This document shows, one piece after another, positions 25,591 through 34,815 of a stretch of 64,000 nt of DNA. The number at the start of each line of letters is the position of its first letter. Within the stretch, counting starts at the first letter, position 1. The stretch is from an uncultured Prevotella sp. (GTDB taxonomy: Bacteria > Bacteroidota > Bacteroidia > Bacteroidales > Bacteroidaceae): the NCBI GenBank assembly GCA_934217675.1, contig CAKQCV010000010.1, positions 1 through 64,000 of the forward strand, read 5' to 3'. The position numbers and the translations under genes are program-made. The notes below the pieces were generated by a model. It made no database searches, had not been told where the DNA came from, and worked only from the letters and a program-made list of their open reading frames with translations.

Positions 25591-27279
25591 ATGAAAGCAA
25601 AATTGCTATTATCTTTTATATTCTCCTTTTGTATAAGTTTGTCATTACATGCAGCAAGCGACAAATATAATGTTGCATTTTATGACAAATGGGAGAAAGT
25701 GCCAGATGAAGAACTTCTGGCAACTGGAGCACGTCTACAAAGTAAAGGAGAACCAGACAGTGCGATGGTGTGTTATTCTGTAATCGTTAACAGATACCAT
25801 GAAAACAACAACAGCAACAAAATGAAAGCATTGGCAGCCAAAGCGATGTTCGGTATAGGATACATATATATGTATTACTTCTACAACTACGAACAGGCTT
25901 ACAATTTCATGCAGCAAAGCCGTGAACTTTCTGAGCAGGAGGGTTTCTCAGAGAATCTGCCTTACATATATCTAAATCTTGGTAATATAACATTCCTCAG
26001 TATGCAAATGTGGCAAAACGCAAACATTGAGAAGAATGTACTGCCAATATACCGCAAAGCTCTAACTTACGCAAAGGACACAAAATATTGGGAAGCATAC
26101 GTTATCATCATTGGCAACATCCTTGAACTTGCTTTTGAGAGCAAACATCCCCAATACTATCTTGATATAATCAAAGAGTTTAAGAATTCTAACATTCCGT
26201 CCACTACACCAAGGTTTCACCATGTGCTCTACGAATGTTCTGCCTTCAAAAGCTATATTAAAGGCGACTACAAACGTGCACTACTGTTGCTCGACAAATC
26301 TGCAAGTCATATAGACAACAGTTTGTCTATGGAACGCTGCATCATGAGGATATTGAAGCACAAAGGAAATATATACACAGCAATACGGCAATATGACAAC
26401 GCCTACAAAGAATTAGCAGCAGCCATGCAACTTGCCAGCAAGAAAAAAGTTCGTGATGCCGAAGTGGAATTCTGCACCCTTCTATATAAACTATGTTTGA
26501 AAAGCGGCAACAAAGAGAAAGCTCATGAGTGGCAATTCCTTTTTTATCAAAAAAAAGACTCTTTAATGTCGCAAAGTCATATCGGCAACATTGAGCATAT
26601 AATGTTTCTCAACAAAATGGGCAAGATTAATCAACAGGTTATGGAGATGACACAAAAAAGGAAAATCGAACATGTTATAATATGTGCCTTGTTCTTTATC
26701 GCTGCACTGACTATAACATTTAGTTGTGCCTTAGTCAAGCAGAACCGTAAGCTGAAGGAGCGTAATCATCTTATTTATCTTAACAGCCAAGAGGCTATAA
26801 GGCGTGAGAAAGAGGAACGCCGGAAACGGAACGAAATGCAGAAAGAACTTGCAAAACTTGAAAAAGGGTGTGATAATGCCGAATATGAGAAAAAGCAGAA
26901 ATACCAAGGAAGTTCTCTCAGCGAAGAGGAAAAACAAAGGCTCAACGAAGAACTACTGCAGATTTTCGAGAACGTTGACGAAATCTGTTCCGACTCTTTC
27001 TCTGTGAACCGACTTGCAGAACTTACAAACTCTACATACAAGAACATTTCGCAGGTTATAAATGAATTGCATGAAAAATCATTCAAACAGATTGTATCAA
27101 CCTACCGAATTCGCGAAGCATGCCACAGGCTGAGCGACAAGGAGCATTACGGTAATCTCACTATCGAAGGCATTGCCTACAGTGTTGGATTCAAGTCTCG
27201 GTCAAGCTTTGTTCAAGCGTTTAAAAGAATTGTGGGAATATCGCCTTCTGAATATCAAAAAGAGGCAAATATGTCATAA
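25591..27279 (+). CDS. TPR-transmembrane-AraC family regulator
   Basis: The 562-residue protein has a signal peptide (about 1-21), a periplasmic TPR-like helical region (about 40-330), one membrane helix (about 361-382), a charged coiled coil (about 385-440) and a C-terminal AraC-type helix-turn-helix domain (about 455-560, with IAYSVGFKSRSSFVQAFKRI). This layout is a membrane-bound regulator that senses outside the cytoplasm and binds DNA inside. Such TPR-AraC proteins are frequent in Bacteroidota and mostly uncharacterised. It lies next to the secreted protein gene at 27464, which may be its target. Confidence 0.85.
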   Translation: MKAKLLLSFIFSFCISLSLHAASDKYNVAFYDKWEKVPDEELLATGARLQSKGEPDSAMVCYSVIVNRYHENNNSNKMKALAAKAMFGIGYIYMYYFYNYEQAYNFMQQSRELSEQEGFSENLPYIYLNLGNITFLSMQMWQNANIEKNVLPIYRKALTYAKDTKYWEAYVIIIGNILELAFESKHPQYYLDIIKEFKNSNIPSTTPRFHHVLYECSAFKSYIKGDYKRALLLLDKSASHIDNSLSMERCIMRILKHKGNIYTAIRQYDNAYKELAAAMQLASKKKVRDAEVEFCTLLYKLCLKSGNKEKAHEWQFLFYQKKDSLMSQSHIGNIEHIMFLNKMGKINQQVMEMTQKRKIEHVIICALFFIAALTITFSCALVKQNRKLKERNHLIYLNSQEAIRREKEERRKRNEMQKELAKLEKGCDNAEYEKKQKYQGSSLSEEEKQRLNEELLQIFENVDEICSDSFSVNRLAELTNSTYKNISQVINELHEKSFKQIVSTYRIREACHRLSDKEHYGNLTIEGIAYSVGFKSRSSFVQAFKRIVGISPSEYQKEANMS

Positions 27280-27298
27280 AAATTATTCAAGACCATAC

Positions 27299-27334
27299 TT
27301 TTTATGTGTTTTATCCTAACAAAACACATAAAAA
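27299..27334 (+). terminator. Terminator after the AraC-type regulator
   Basis: A 14-bp A/T-flanked stem (27299-27312 with 27321-27334) with an 8-nt loop; the core is TATGTGTTTT with AAAACACATA. Confidence 0.6.
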
Positions 27335-27463
27335 AGCAAAGTCTTTCCATACAAACACTTTCATTTTGCTAATTTTGCAGTACTCATTTCACAAAGCGCA
27401 ATTATAATTTTAGCGGTGTGTAGTGACTATAGATTGTATTTATAACTAACATTACAAATATAA

Positions 27464-30400
27464 ATGCTAACGCTTATGAAAGTAACTACCTTTTTAAAAT
27501 CAGCGGCATTGACACTTCTTCTTGGAACAGCAACTGGTGTGGCGGCTCAAGAAGCGGCAGATGGATGCGATTTGATGTTTTGGCAGATTTTTTCGCCAAA
27601 GTCTTCGGCATTGTCGAAACAACCGGTGAAGTTCACTGTCTACAACAGTGGTTCTACGGTATCAAATTTCAAGGCTGGAGTAATTAAAGACGGAGAAACC
27701 GTTTATGAACAAGACATAAACGGAACTGTTGAACAAGATGGGACCTATACGGTTAATTTAGACTATACCGTTGATTGCCCTTATGAAAAAAATACAACGG
27801 TGAAACTTTTTGTACATGCAGACAGTGATACAAACCCTACAAACGATACTACCGTTGTTAATGTAGATATGCCCAAATTACTTGATTATCCATACAAATG
27901 GAACGAAGAAACAAGTAAGAATGACTTCACCTATGGACAATTTTGGGGCATGGGCTGGGGATATGACGACCAGCAGTTCAATGCTTTCTACATGTCTGGA
28001 AAATCTACAAACTGGATGGGAGACCTTGCTACTTTGCCTATCAATTTCCCTGTTGACGGAAAAGTGACTTGCTCTTTTGACTACGGAACATCAGGAGGTG
28101 CCGTTACTTTGAATGCTTCTATCGACTATGGAGATTCAATAGAAACGCTCAACCCTATAGAACTTGGCGAAAGCACTCAAGGATTCTCCACAGCATTCTT
28201 TAGTTTTAATTCCTTGCGCCCGGCAATAGTAAGGCTGACGGCAAAACTTGGAGGAGAATGGAACGCTTACGGGTCTGTTTATCTAAAGAACTTCTGCTTT
28301 AAAGATGCAGTAAAGGATCTTTCTGCAAACAAGATTCTATCACCTTCGCTTGAGCAAATGGCGGTAAGTGATAATTCTATTCCTGTAAAGGTGAGATACA
28401 AAAACATGTCGCCATTCGATATTGTCAATCCAATATTCGGCTATCAAGCTGGAGATGATAAGGTTGAGGAAATCTATGATGGAACAATAAAGGGTGGCGA
28501 GACCGTTGAATATGAATTTGCCAAAGGGTTCAAGGCTGATAAAGTTGGTAATATTAACCTGAAGGCATGGTGTAAAGCTGACGGTGACGAAAACAAGGAT
28601 AACGATGAGATTTCCACTTCTGTAAGCTTCTATGAGCCGTTAAGCTTCCCTTACAACACAACGTTTGACAACGATAACGAGCTATGGTCGGCTATAGATG
28701 AGAATAACGATGGCAATGTATGGGCAACCTTGCCACTTTCTGACAACAACATGGTTGCTGCATTCGCAAACAGCCAGGCCACAGCAAAAGATTTGTTCAT
28801 ATCTCCTGCTATTGCCATGCCTGCAGGAAAATCAAGAGTATCATTCTACTATGCAGGAATCATGAAAAGCGGAACAATGACCCTAAAGGTGTATATGAAC
28901 GATGTGCCTTCTGTTGATGGTGCAGAACTGCTCTTCGACAAGCTGATAACCAATGGCGGATGGCTGAACGGATATCATGCCATTGACATGAAAGAGAAGG
29001 GTAACCGCTACTTCATCTTCGCACTTGAAGGCAGCGGAGACCAGATTATAATCGACAACTTTAAAGTTGATGCTTCTGAAGATCTGTGTATACACAAGAC
29101 AACATTTGACACAAAGAGCGGATACAACAAAAAAACCGCAAAGGTTACTATCTCATACGTTAACCACGGTATCTCTGCACAAAGCAATATCGGTGTGAGA
29201 TACTATATCAACGACACCAATCATTTTGTTGACGAAACCGTTGCTGATGCTGTAAATCCTGGAGACACTATCTACTACACATTCAAGAAAGAAGCAGATA
29301 TATCAACTCCTGATTCTACATATCAGCTCGTAGGTCAGATCCTAACAAAAGTGGGTGATGACACTCAAAATGATATGGCTCTCGGAGATGCTGTAGAAAA
29401 TTATAGGATTGAGGGTATACCTTATTATTATGCTTTCAACGATGCTAAGCGCAACAAACACTGGACATTTGCCAACGGCAGTAACGAACTTAGCAAATGG
29501 AACATTGAGAACTTTTATTTTGCTTATGACGGCAACTATGACTTGAAACATACGAACTATGGCACAGGCAAGTCTGACGACTGGGCCTACTCTGAATGTA
29601 TACACCTACCTGCCGGCAAATATGATGTTTCAATGTTCTATCGCGGACGCACTTACTTTGCCGGTGATGAATATAACCAAAGCTTTGAAGTTAAGATGGG
29701 AAAGGAGTGTTCTGCAGATGCAATGAACATTGAAATCGGAAAGTCGGTTGATGAAGATATTTACCAGCCTGCTTACCGCAAGATGAGTAAAGAGATTGAA
29801 ATAACTGAGGATGGCGACTATTTCATCGGCTTCCATTCAACAGGTATCGGAAACAACGGAGAGACTCATATCGACGGTGTTTCAATAACTCCTGTAACTG
29901 AAGGTGTATCTCTGCCATATCAAAGCGATTTTGTAAACGACTCAACAGAATGGTCATGGTATAACTCTAATGCTATCCAGTTTACAAAATGGAATATAGA
30001 AGATGGAAAAGCTGTTGTTAATCGCAGCGAGGACAACGCATACAATTATTTTGAGGGACTGCTCGTTTCTCCTAAGTTTGCACTTTCTACAGGTAAGAAG
30101 GTCAAAATGGAAATTGAGTACAGCATTGAAAGTGCTACCGATACTTTGGCTCTGCAGCTATTTGGCGGAACAGCGAACAACCCTACATTAATGAAGCCTT
30201 TGGCTCTGCTATCTGCAAAGGACAACAAATATACATACGAGTTCACTCCTGCAGAGAATGAGACTGAATATTACTTCGGTTTCCGTTCTAATACAAACTA
30301 TGACGATCAAGACAACTATTATTATGGTCCGTTCTATAAGATTACTGTTTCTTCAGTAAAAGTTATGTATGACGAGACAAGTGGCATTACCGATGCAACA

Positions 30401-30619
30401 GACGATGGACTCAACATTTCTTTCAGAAACGGAACATTAACAATAACATCGGCGAATGCTATAAGCGGAGTATCACTATACGACACTACCGGAACATTGC
30501 TTGACAGCAATAGCGGTTCAGCCTCAACGGTAACTTTAAGCTACGGACACTATAAAGGTGTTGCCGTTATAAAAATAAAGACCGCTAATGGAATGGTTAT
30601 AAAAAAGCTTTCACTGTAA
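27464..30619 (+). CDS. Large secreted multidomain protein (choice-of-anchor J type)
   Basis: The 1051-residue protein has a signal peptide; Met5 (27476) is an equally good start and gives a more standard signal (MKVTTFLKSAALTLLLG). It shows CARDB/Ig-like modules (about 40-140 and 290-385) alternating with jelly-roll-like choice-of-anchor modules that carry repeated FISPAIAMPAGKSRVSFYY- and PAGKYDVSMFYRG-type strands. The last 75 residues are a sorting-type beta domain ending in GMVIKKLSL. It is probably exported to the surface. No catalytic motif was seen. TAATTTTG (27370-27377) may be its -7 element, and a strong terminator follows. Confidence 0.75.
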   Translation: MLTLMKVTTFLKSAALTLLLGTATGVAAQEAADGCDLMFWQIFSPKSSALSKQPVKFTVYNSGSTVSNFKAGVIKDGETVYEQDINGTVEQDGTYTVNLDYTVDCPYEKNTTVKLFVHADSDTNPTNDTTVVNVDMPKLLDYPYKWNEETSKNDFTYGQFWGMGWGYDDQQFNAFYMSGKSTNWMGDLATLPINFPVDGKVTCSFDYGTSGGAVTLNASIDYGDSIETLNPIELGESTQGFSTAFFSFNSLRPAIVRLTAKLGGEWNAYGSVYLKNFCFKDAVKDLSANKILSPSLEQMAVSDNSIPVKVRYKNMSPFDIVNPIFGYQAGDDKVEEIYDGTIKGGETVEYEFAKGFKADKVGNINLKAWCKADGDENKDNDEISTSVSFYEPLSFPYNTTFDNDNELWSAIDENNDGNVWATLPLSDNNMVAAFANSQATAKDLFISPAIAMPAGKSRVSFYYAGIMKSGTMTLKVYMNDVPSVDGAELLFDKLITNGGWLNGYHAIDMKEKGNRYFIFALEGSGDQIIIDNFKVDASEDLCIHKTTFDTKSGYNKKTAKVTISYVNHGISAQSNIGVRYYINDTNHFVDETVADAVNPGDTIYYTFKKEADISTPDSTYQLVGQILTKVGDDTQNDMALGDAVENYRIEGIPYYYAFNDAKRNKHWTFANGSNELSKWNIENFYFAYDGNYDLKHTNYGTGKSDDWAYSECIHLPAGKYDVSMFYRGRTYFAGDEYNQSFEVKMGKECSADAMNIEIGKSVDEDIYQPAYRKMSKEIEITEDGDYFIGFHSTGIGNNGETHIDGVSITPVTEGVSLPYQSDFVNDSTEWSWYNSNAIQFTKWNIEDGKAVVNRSEDNAYNYFEGLLVSPKFALSTGKKVKMEIEYSIESATDTLALQLFGGTANNPTLMKPLALLSAKDNKYTYEFTPAENETEYYFGFRSNTNYDDQDNYYYGPFYKITVSSVKVMYDETSGITDATDDGLNISFRNGTLTITSANAISGVSLYDTTGTLLDSNSGSASTVTLSYGHYKGVAVIKIKTANGMVIKKLSL

Positions 30620-30637
30620 TGTAAACATAATAAACTT

Positions 30638-30682
30638 AAAAGAACGGCTACCAACATTTCTGCTGGTAGCCGTTCTTTTTTA
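30638..30682 (+). terminator. Terminator after the large secreted protein
   Basis: A perfect 16-bp stem (30638-30653 with 30664-30679) with a T run following. Confidence 0.85.
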
Positions 30683-30706
30683 TATAAAAAAGTTTTTTGC
30701 AACTTT

Positions 30707-30930
30707 ATCCCTCATCCCTCACTTTTTTCCTTGTTTTCCCTTTATACATGGGCATTTCAGAGGGTGAGGGATGTAGTGAGAGATGTGAGGAATATGATTA
30801 AATCATGTAAACGTCACGGTAAATTCAGTAAACATTAGTACCAACAAACAGCACTGATGGGGCACGACAAAAGCACTGGCAGTGCAAGTATAGTGCACCA
30901 TCTGCAAAACGGCACTTTACTTTAAACGAA
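30707..30930. repeat. TCCCTCA composite repeat, copy A
   Basis: ATCCCTCATCCCTCAC (30707-30722) is followed by a spacer with TTCCCTTTATA and then by a degenerate inverse made of GAGGGATG / GAGAGATGTGAGG units (30764-30790). After some 50 bp comes a stretch rich in GCAC and GTGC (30850-30917), including GCACTGGCAGTGC. The same order occurs in reverse at 53258-53484. It lies downstream of a terminator and upstream of a lipoprotein gene. Confidence 0.75.
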
Positions 30931-31114
30931 ACGACTACGTCATTTCTTATATTAAGTAATGTTAAAAGCAGAACACCATATATTGCTTTTTTTGATAAAA
31001 CATTCAAAAATAAAAAGAAATGACTACCTTTACGGAAAAATAAAGGTATAATGAACCTTTACAAGTAAAATGCAAAATAATAAAAACATTACAAACAAGT
31101 AAAAATCCAACATT

Positions 31115-32314
31115 ATGAAACTAAAAAACTTATTTATTTTTATTGTTTGCATCGTAATGGTTGCTTGTTCAAATAACGACGATGTAACAGATACTGACCA
31201 TGGTGCATCATGGCTTGCAGACGCACCAAATACAGAGGTCTATGTCGGAGTGGACAATCGCGGCGATCTCCAAAAGGCAACGATGAAGACACGTGCAGTA
31301 AATCCACTTGCACCGGTAGTTAATGTGGGGTATTTCAATGTGAAAGTAGACCCGCGTCTTGGCTATGACACCTCTGCATCAAGTTTTTATAGTGTTGTAA
31401 AGAATGGAATGATTTACACCGACTGTCCGTTCCTAACAACAGAAAATGCCCCACTGGTGAGCAAGTATCTGTTGAGTACAAACGGTTCTGGCTTGAGGAC
31501 ACTCATTGCTGTGGGGGATACAACAACTACATCAGTATTGCGAGCTCTGAACAAACAAAGAAACAAAAAAATCTCTTCTACGGTTGTTGAAGACAACATC
31601 CACGTGATATGGTATTTTGCCAAGTACATAGACAGCGGAAAAGGAAAGGGTTGGCATGTTGATGGTATGTTAACCGACAAGACAGATATAAAGGCAGCAT
31701 GTGATGCATGCAATGACGAGGGATTTGCACCTATCACTTTTGGCGAGAGCGAAGGCAAAGAACAACTTTCTTACAGCGAACTTATTGCACGCTACAAGAC
31801 TATTTATAATATCAAACCTATAGACAAGACTCTTGGTGTTGATATCCATCAACAGGAACATAATGACTGGGGAGAGATAAAAACTTCGATTCATCTTAAT
31901 GAAGCAAAGGATGTAACGATAACTCTTCCGGTCAGCAAGGAATACACCGTAGAAGGTCAGAATATTGGAGAGGTCGTCAAGGAATATGGCAAGCTCTATG
32001 AGGTTCAGACCTACAACGAGAATATCGGTTCAGAAGTGAATGTCAAGACGGAGCGGTTAGACAACAAGGTAGTAATCACCATTACAGGTGTTTCAGACGA
32101 ACTGCTAAAGGCTCTTGAAAGAAGATACAATTCTGGTCTTACGGTTGAGGTTCACACTTTCTACACTCTGAACGACAAGACTGGCAACGACAGCAAACCT
32201 TCGGTATGGACAGCATTGAAAAATTCAACAGTAAGCTACGATGGCAATGTAAAGGGGCAGATAACCTCTGCGTTCAACGAAAATGACGTTATAAAAATCA
32301 GTAAACAACAATAA
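31115..32314 (+). CDS. Lipoprotein of unknown function
   Basis: The 399-residue protein has a lipoprotein signal with the lipobox ending at Cys18 in MVACSN. The mature part is mixed alpha/beta with no motif I recognise; a Thr/Asn-rich C-terminal half has alternating strands (TVEGQNIGEVVKEYGKLYE, VVITITGVSDELLKALERR). It resembles surface fimbrial-type or DUF lipoproteins of Bacteroidota only in general style. It is a single gene, separated by terminators from both neighbours, and has a composite repeat upstream. Function unknown. Confidence 0.75.
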   Translation: MKLKNLFIFIVCIVMVACSNNDDVTDTDHGASWLADAPNTEVYVGVDNRGDLQKATMKTRAVNPLAPVVNVGYFNVKVDPRLGYDTSASSFYSVVKNGMIYTDCPFLTTENAPLVSKYLLSTNGSGLRTLIAVGDTTTTSVLRALNKQRNKKISSTVVEDNIHVIWYFAKYIDSGKGKGWHVDGMLTDKTDIKAACDACNDEGFAPITFGESEGKEQLSYSELIARYKTIYNIKPIDKTLGVDIHQQEHNDWGEIKTSIHLNEAKDVTITLPVSKEYTVEGQNIGEVVKEYGKLYEVQTYNENIGSEVNVKTERLDNKVVITITGVSDELLKALERRYNSGLTVEVHTFYTLNDKTGNDSKPSVWTALKNSTVSYDGNVKGQITSAFNENDVIKISKQQ

Positions 32315-32340
32315 AAGTTGCAAGAATACAAACCAAAACA

Positions 32341-32390
32341 AAAATGGAGATTGCAGAAAATACACTCATTCTGTAATCTCCATTTTGTAT
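32341..32390 (+). terminator. Terminator after the lipoprotein gene
   Basis: An 18-bp stem with one G-U pair (32341-32358 with 32369-32386) and a 10-nt loop; T-rich tail. Confidence 0.75.
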
Positions 32391-32468
32391 TTGGGCATAT
32401 TTCATGCCAATGTCTTTTAATTTATATCAAAATTCACAATAATGCAACACTAAAAACTGTATCATTCT

Positions 32469-32499
32469 TTTGCACTGCCAAATTAAAATGCTAACTTTG
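32469..32499 (+). promoter_or_regulatory. Promoter of fba
   Basis: TTTG (32469-32472), a 19-bp spacer and TAACTTTG (32492-32499) match the consensus exactly. The leader of about 75 nt contains a small hairpin GACGG/CCGTC (32517-32531). Confidence 0.8.
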
Positions 32500-32579
32500 C
32501 CATTGAAAAGAGGAGCGACGGAAAATCCGTCACAGCATAATCAACAAGAGAACAAATTGAACTAATAACAAAAAATACT

Positions 32580-33590
32580 ATGGTAAGTTACAAAGAATTA
32601 GGCTTGGTAAACACCAAAGAGATGTTTAAGAGAGCCATCAACGGCGGATATGCCGTTCCAGCATTCAACTTCAACAATATGGAACAGTTGCAGGCTATAA
32701 TCAAGGCTTCTTCAGAACTGAAGTCTCCGGTTATCCTTCAGGTTTCAAAGGGTGCGCGTAACTATGCTAACCCTACACTTCTGCGCTATATGGCACAGGG
32801 TGCTGTTGCTTATGCAAAGGAGTTGGGCTGCAACCATCCTGAAATTGTTCTGCACCTTGACCACGGCGACAGCTTTGAACTTTGCAAAAACTGCGTAGAC
32901 CTTGGTTTCTCTTCTGTTATGATCGACGGTTCTTCTCTTCCTTATGACGAGAACGTTGCTCTTACAAAGAAGGTTGTAGAGTATGCACACCAGTATGACG
33001 TTACTGTTGAGGGTGAGCTTGGCGTATTGGCAGGCGTTGAGGATGAGGTTGCCTCAGAGGTTTCTCACTACACAAAACCTGAGGAAGTTATCGACTTCAC
33101 CACAAAGACAGGCGTTGACTCTCTTGCTATCTCAATCGGTACAAGCCACGGAGCTTACAAATTCAAACCAGAGCAGTGCACACGCGACCCTAAGACTGGT
33201 CGTCTTGTTCCTCCTCCATTGGCATTTGACGTGCTCGATGAAATCATGAAGAAACTTCCTGGATTCCCTATCGTTCTCCATGGATCATCTTCTGTTCCAC
33301 AGGAGTATGTTGACATTATCAATGCTAACGGTGGCAAGTTGCCAGATGCTGTTGGTATTCCTGAGGAGCAGCTTCGCAAGGCTTCTAAGAGCGCTGTATG
33401 CAAGATTAACATCGACTCTGACTCTCGTCTTGCATTCACAGCTGCAGTGCGCAAGACTCTTGCCGAGAAGCCAGCAGAATTCGACCCACGTAAGTACTGT
33501 GGTCCTGCTCGCGACTTGATGGAGGAGATGTACAAGCACAAGATTATCGATGTGCTCGGCAGCGACAACAAACTTGCTCAGCTTGACTAA
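32580..33590 (+). CDS. fba: Class II fructose-bisphosphate aldolase
   Basis: The 336-residue zinc enzyme cleaves fructose 1,6-bisphosphate in glycolysis. The catalytic Asp94 and zinc ligand His95 lie in LHLDHGDSFE; GELGVLAGVEDE (about 144-155), TSHGAYKFK and LHGSSSVPQEY supply further ligand and substrate residues. Codon use is strongly biased (for example many GTT/CTT/TCT codons), as expected for a highly expressed gene. It has a consensus promoter and a strong terminator, and stands alone. Confidence 0.97.
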   Translation: MVSYKELGLVNTKEMFKRAINGGYAVPAFNFNNMEQLQAIIKASSELKSPVILQVSKGARNYANPTLLRYMAQGAVAYAKELGCNHPEIVLHLDHGDSFELCKNCVDLGFSSVMIDGSSLPYDENVALTKKVVEYAHQYDVTVEGELGVLAGVEDEVASEVSHYTKPEEVIDFTTKTGVDSLAISIGTSHGAYKFKPEQCTRDPKTGRLVPPPLAFDVLDEIMKKLPGFPIVLHGSSSVPQEYVDIINANGGKLPDAVGIPEEQLRKASKSAVCKINIDSDSRLAFTAAVRKTLAEKPAEFDPRKYCGPARDLMEEMYKHKIIDVLGSDNKLAQLD

Positions 33591-33614
33591 TATCGCAAAT
33601 TAATCAAATAAGAA

Positions 33615-33662
33615 AAGTAACAGGCGCTCATTACCATCATGGTAATTGAGCGCCTGTCCGTT
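33615..33662. terminator. Bidirectional terminator between fba and the DUF4831 gene
   Basis: ACAGGCGCTCATTACC (33620-33635) pairs with 33641-33657 with a single bulged base; the genes converge here. Confidence 0.8.
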
Positions 33663-33684
33663 TATGTATATCTTATAGTATAAC

Positions 33685-34755
33685 TTACTTTATAACATCT
33701 GTCTTCACCTTCTCTATGCTTCCGTTGATTGGATTTAGCACAAGACTTGTGGTATATTTCTTGCCAAACATCTCGCCACTGATAGACTCAGTGCGCCCCA
33801 TCTGCGCTACATACATCTCGTAAGAGCCTAAGGTCTTGCTGTCAGTAAATACCGTGGCACGAATTTTTGCAGGCAGGTTAACATATATTCCAACATTGTC
33901 CTTATCTTTCTTCGGGTCAACTAATGTCGGGTCGATAGAAGGCATAGTGTGAAGATCTTCCACCTTTATATAATATGGAGCACCGCCCAAGTCATCATTA
34001 TCTGTCATTCCAAGATATTTTGAGAAGCGGAACAACAGTTGGCGGTTTACTTCACGCGTAGGAACAAAAGGAACAATCACCTCTGAAGTGTCCTTCACCG
34101 TAGTACCAGTGAACATCTGCATAAGAGCATTCTCCTGATTGTCAAGGTTCCTAAGCATTATACGCAACTGTTCGCCATCCTTAGGCATAAAGTCAGCCTG
34201 CCCTTTATTGAGTAATCCCTTGTTCTCCCTGATGTCGTAAATCTCCTGCACACACAACTCTGCCATCTTTGATGTGCTTCCTGCACTGAGAATCTCCTCT
34301 GTCATATAATCACGAGGATTCAGCGGTACTGATTTCTTTGCTGGAACAAAAGCCTTAGGCTTCTCCATCTTGCGCGGTTCGGCATTTACAGCCACAAGCA
34401 CTCCGTTCTCATCCTTCTCAAGCGAGCGGATGCTATGTTTGGCATCAGCCTTTGCTGTATAGAACTTTGCTGTGTCTGGCACTGCTGCAGTTGTGAGTTT
34501 CAATCCTACGATACGATACGTTTCTGAAGGCTCCAGGCTAACATCGTTTCTCTTCAAGTATCTCGATGCATACATAGCGAAGTCTCCTGGTTTATATGTG
34601 GTTTTCTCAACCAACAACGCAAAGCGAAGTGCTGTCTTCGGCAGATAATAAGAAGAGCCCTCTACCGACAATCCGGTGCTCTGTGCGACAGCAACCGACC
34701 CTAATGGCAATATTGCAGAAGCAACAGCCAATAATATCTTTTTAGACTTTTTCAT
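33685..34755 (-). CDS. DUF4831 family exported protein
   Basis: The 356-residue protein has a signal peptide (about 1-24) and matches the DUF4831 family of Bacteroidota, with the opening pattern GSSYYLPKTALRFALLVEK (33-51) followed by YKPGDFAMYASRYL. No catalytic motif is visible and no function is known for the family. It is 60 bp downstream of nnr on the same strand, so the two may be co-transcribed. Expected location is the periplasm. Confidence 0.8.
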   Translation of the reverse strand: MKKSKKILLAVASAILPLGSVAVAQSTGLSVEGSSYYLPKTALRFALLVEKTTYKPGDFAMYASRYLKRNDVSLEPSETYRIVGLKLTTAAVPDTAKFYTAKADAKHSIRSLEKDENGVLVAVNAEPRKMEKPKAFVPAKKSVPLNPRDYMTEEILSAGSTSKMAELCVQEIYDIRENKGLLNKGQADFMPKDGEQLRIMLRNLDNQENALMQMFTGTTVKDTSEVIVPFVPTREVNRQLLFRFSKYLGMTDNDDLGGAPYYIKVEDLHTMPSIDPTLVDPKKDKDNVGIYVNLPAKIRATVFTDSKTLGSYEMYVAQMGRTESISGEMFGKKYTTSLVLNPINGSIEKVKTDVIK

Positions 34756-34815
34756 TTTAATGTTTTATTCAAAAAACAAATTATATGTCATATATCATTT
34801 CATTATCATCCTCTT

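Larger units (their letters stand above)
30620..31114. other. Intergenic region with terminator and composite repeat
   Basis: Apart from the terminator (30638-30682) and the composite repeat (30707-30930), the rest is A/T-rich. TACCTTTA (about 31026) weakly resembles a -7 element for the lipoprotein gene. No open frame looks coding. Confidence 0.6.
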
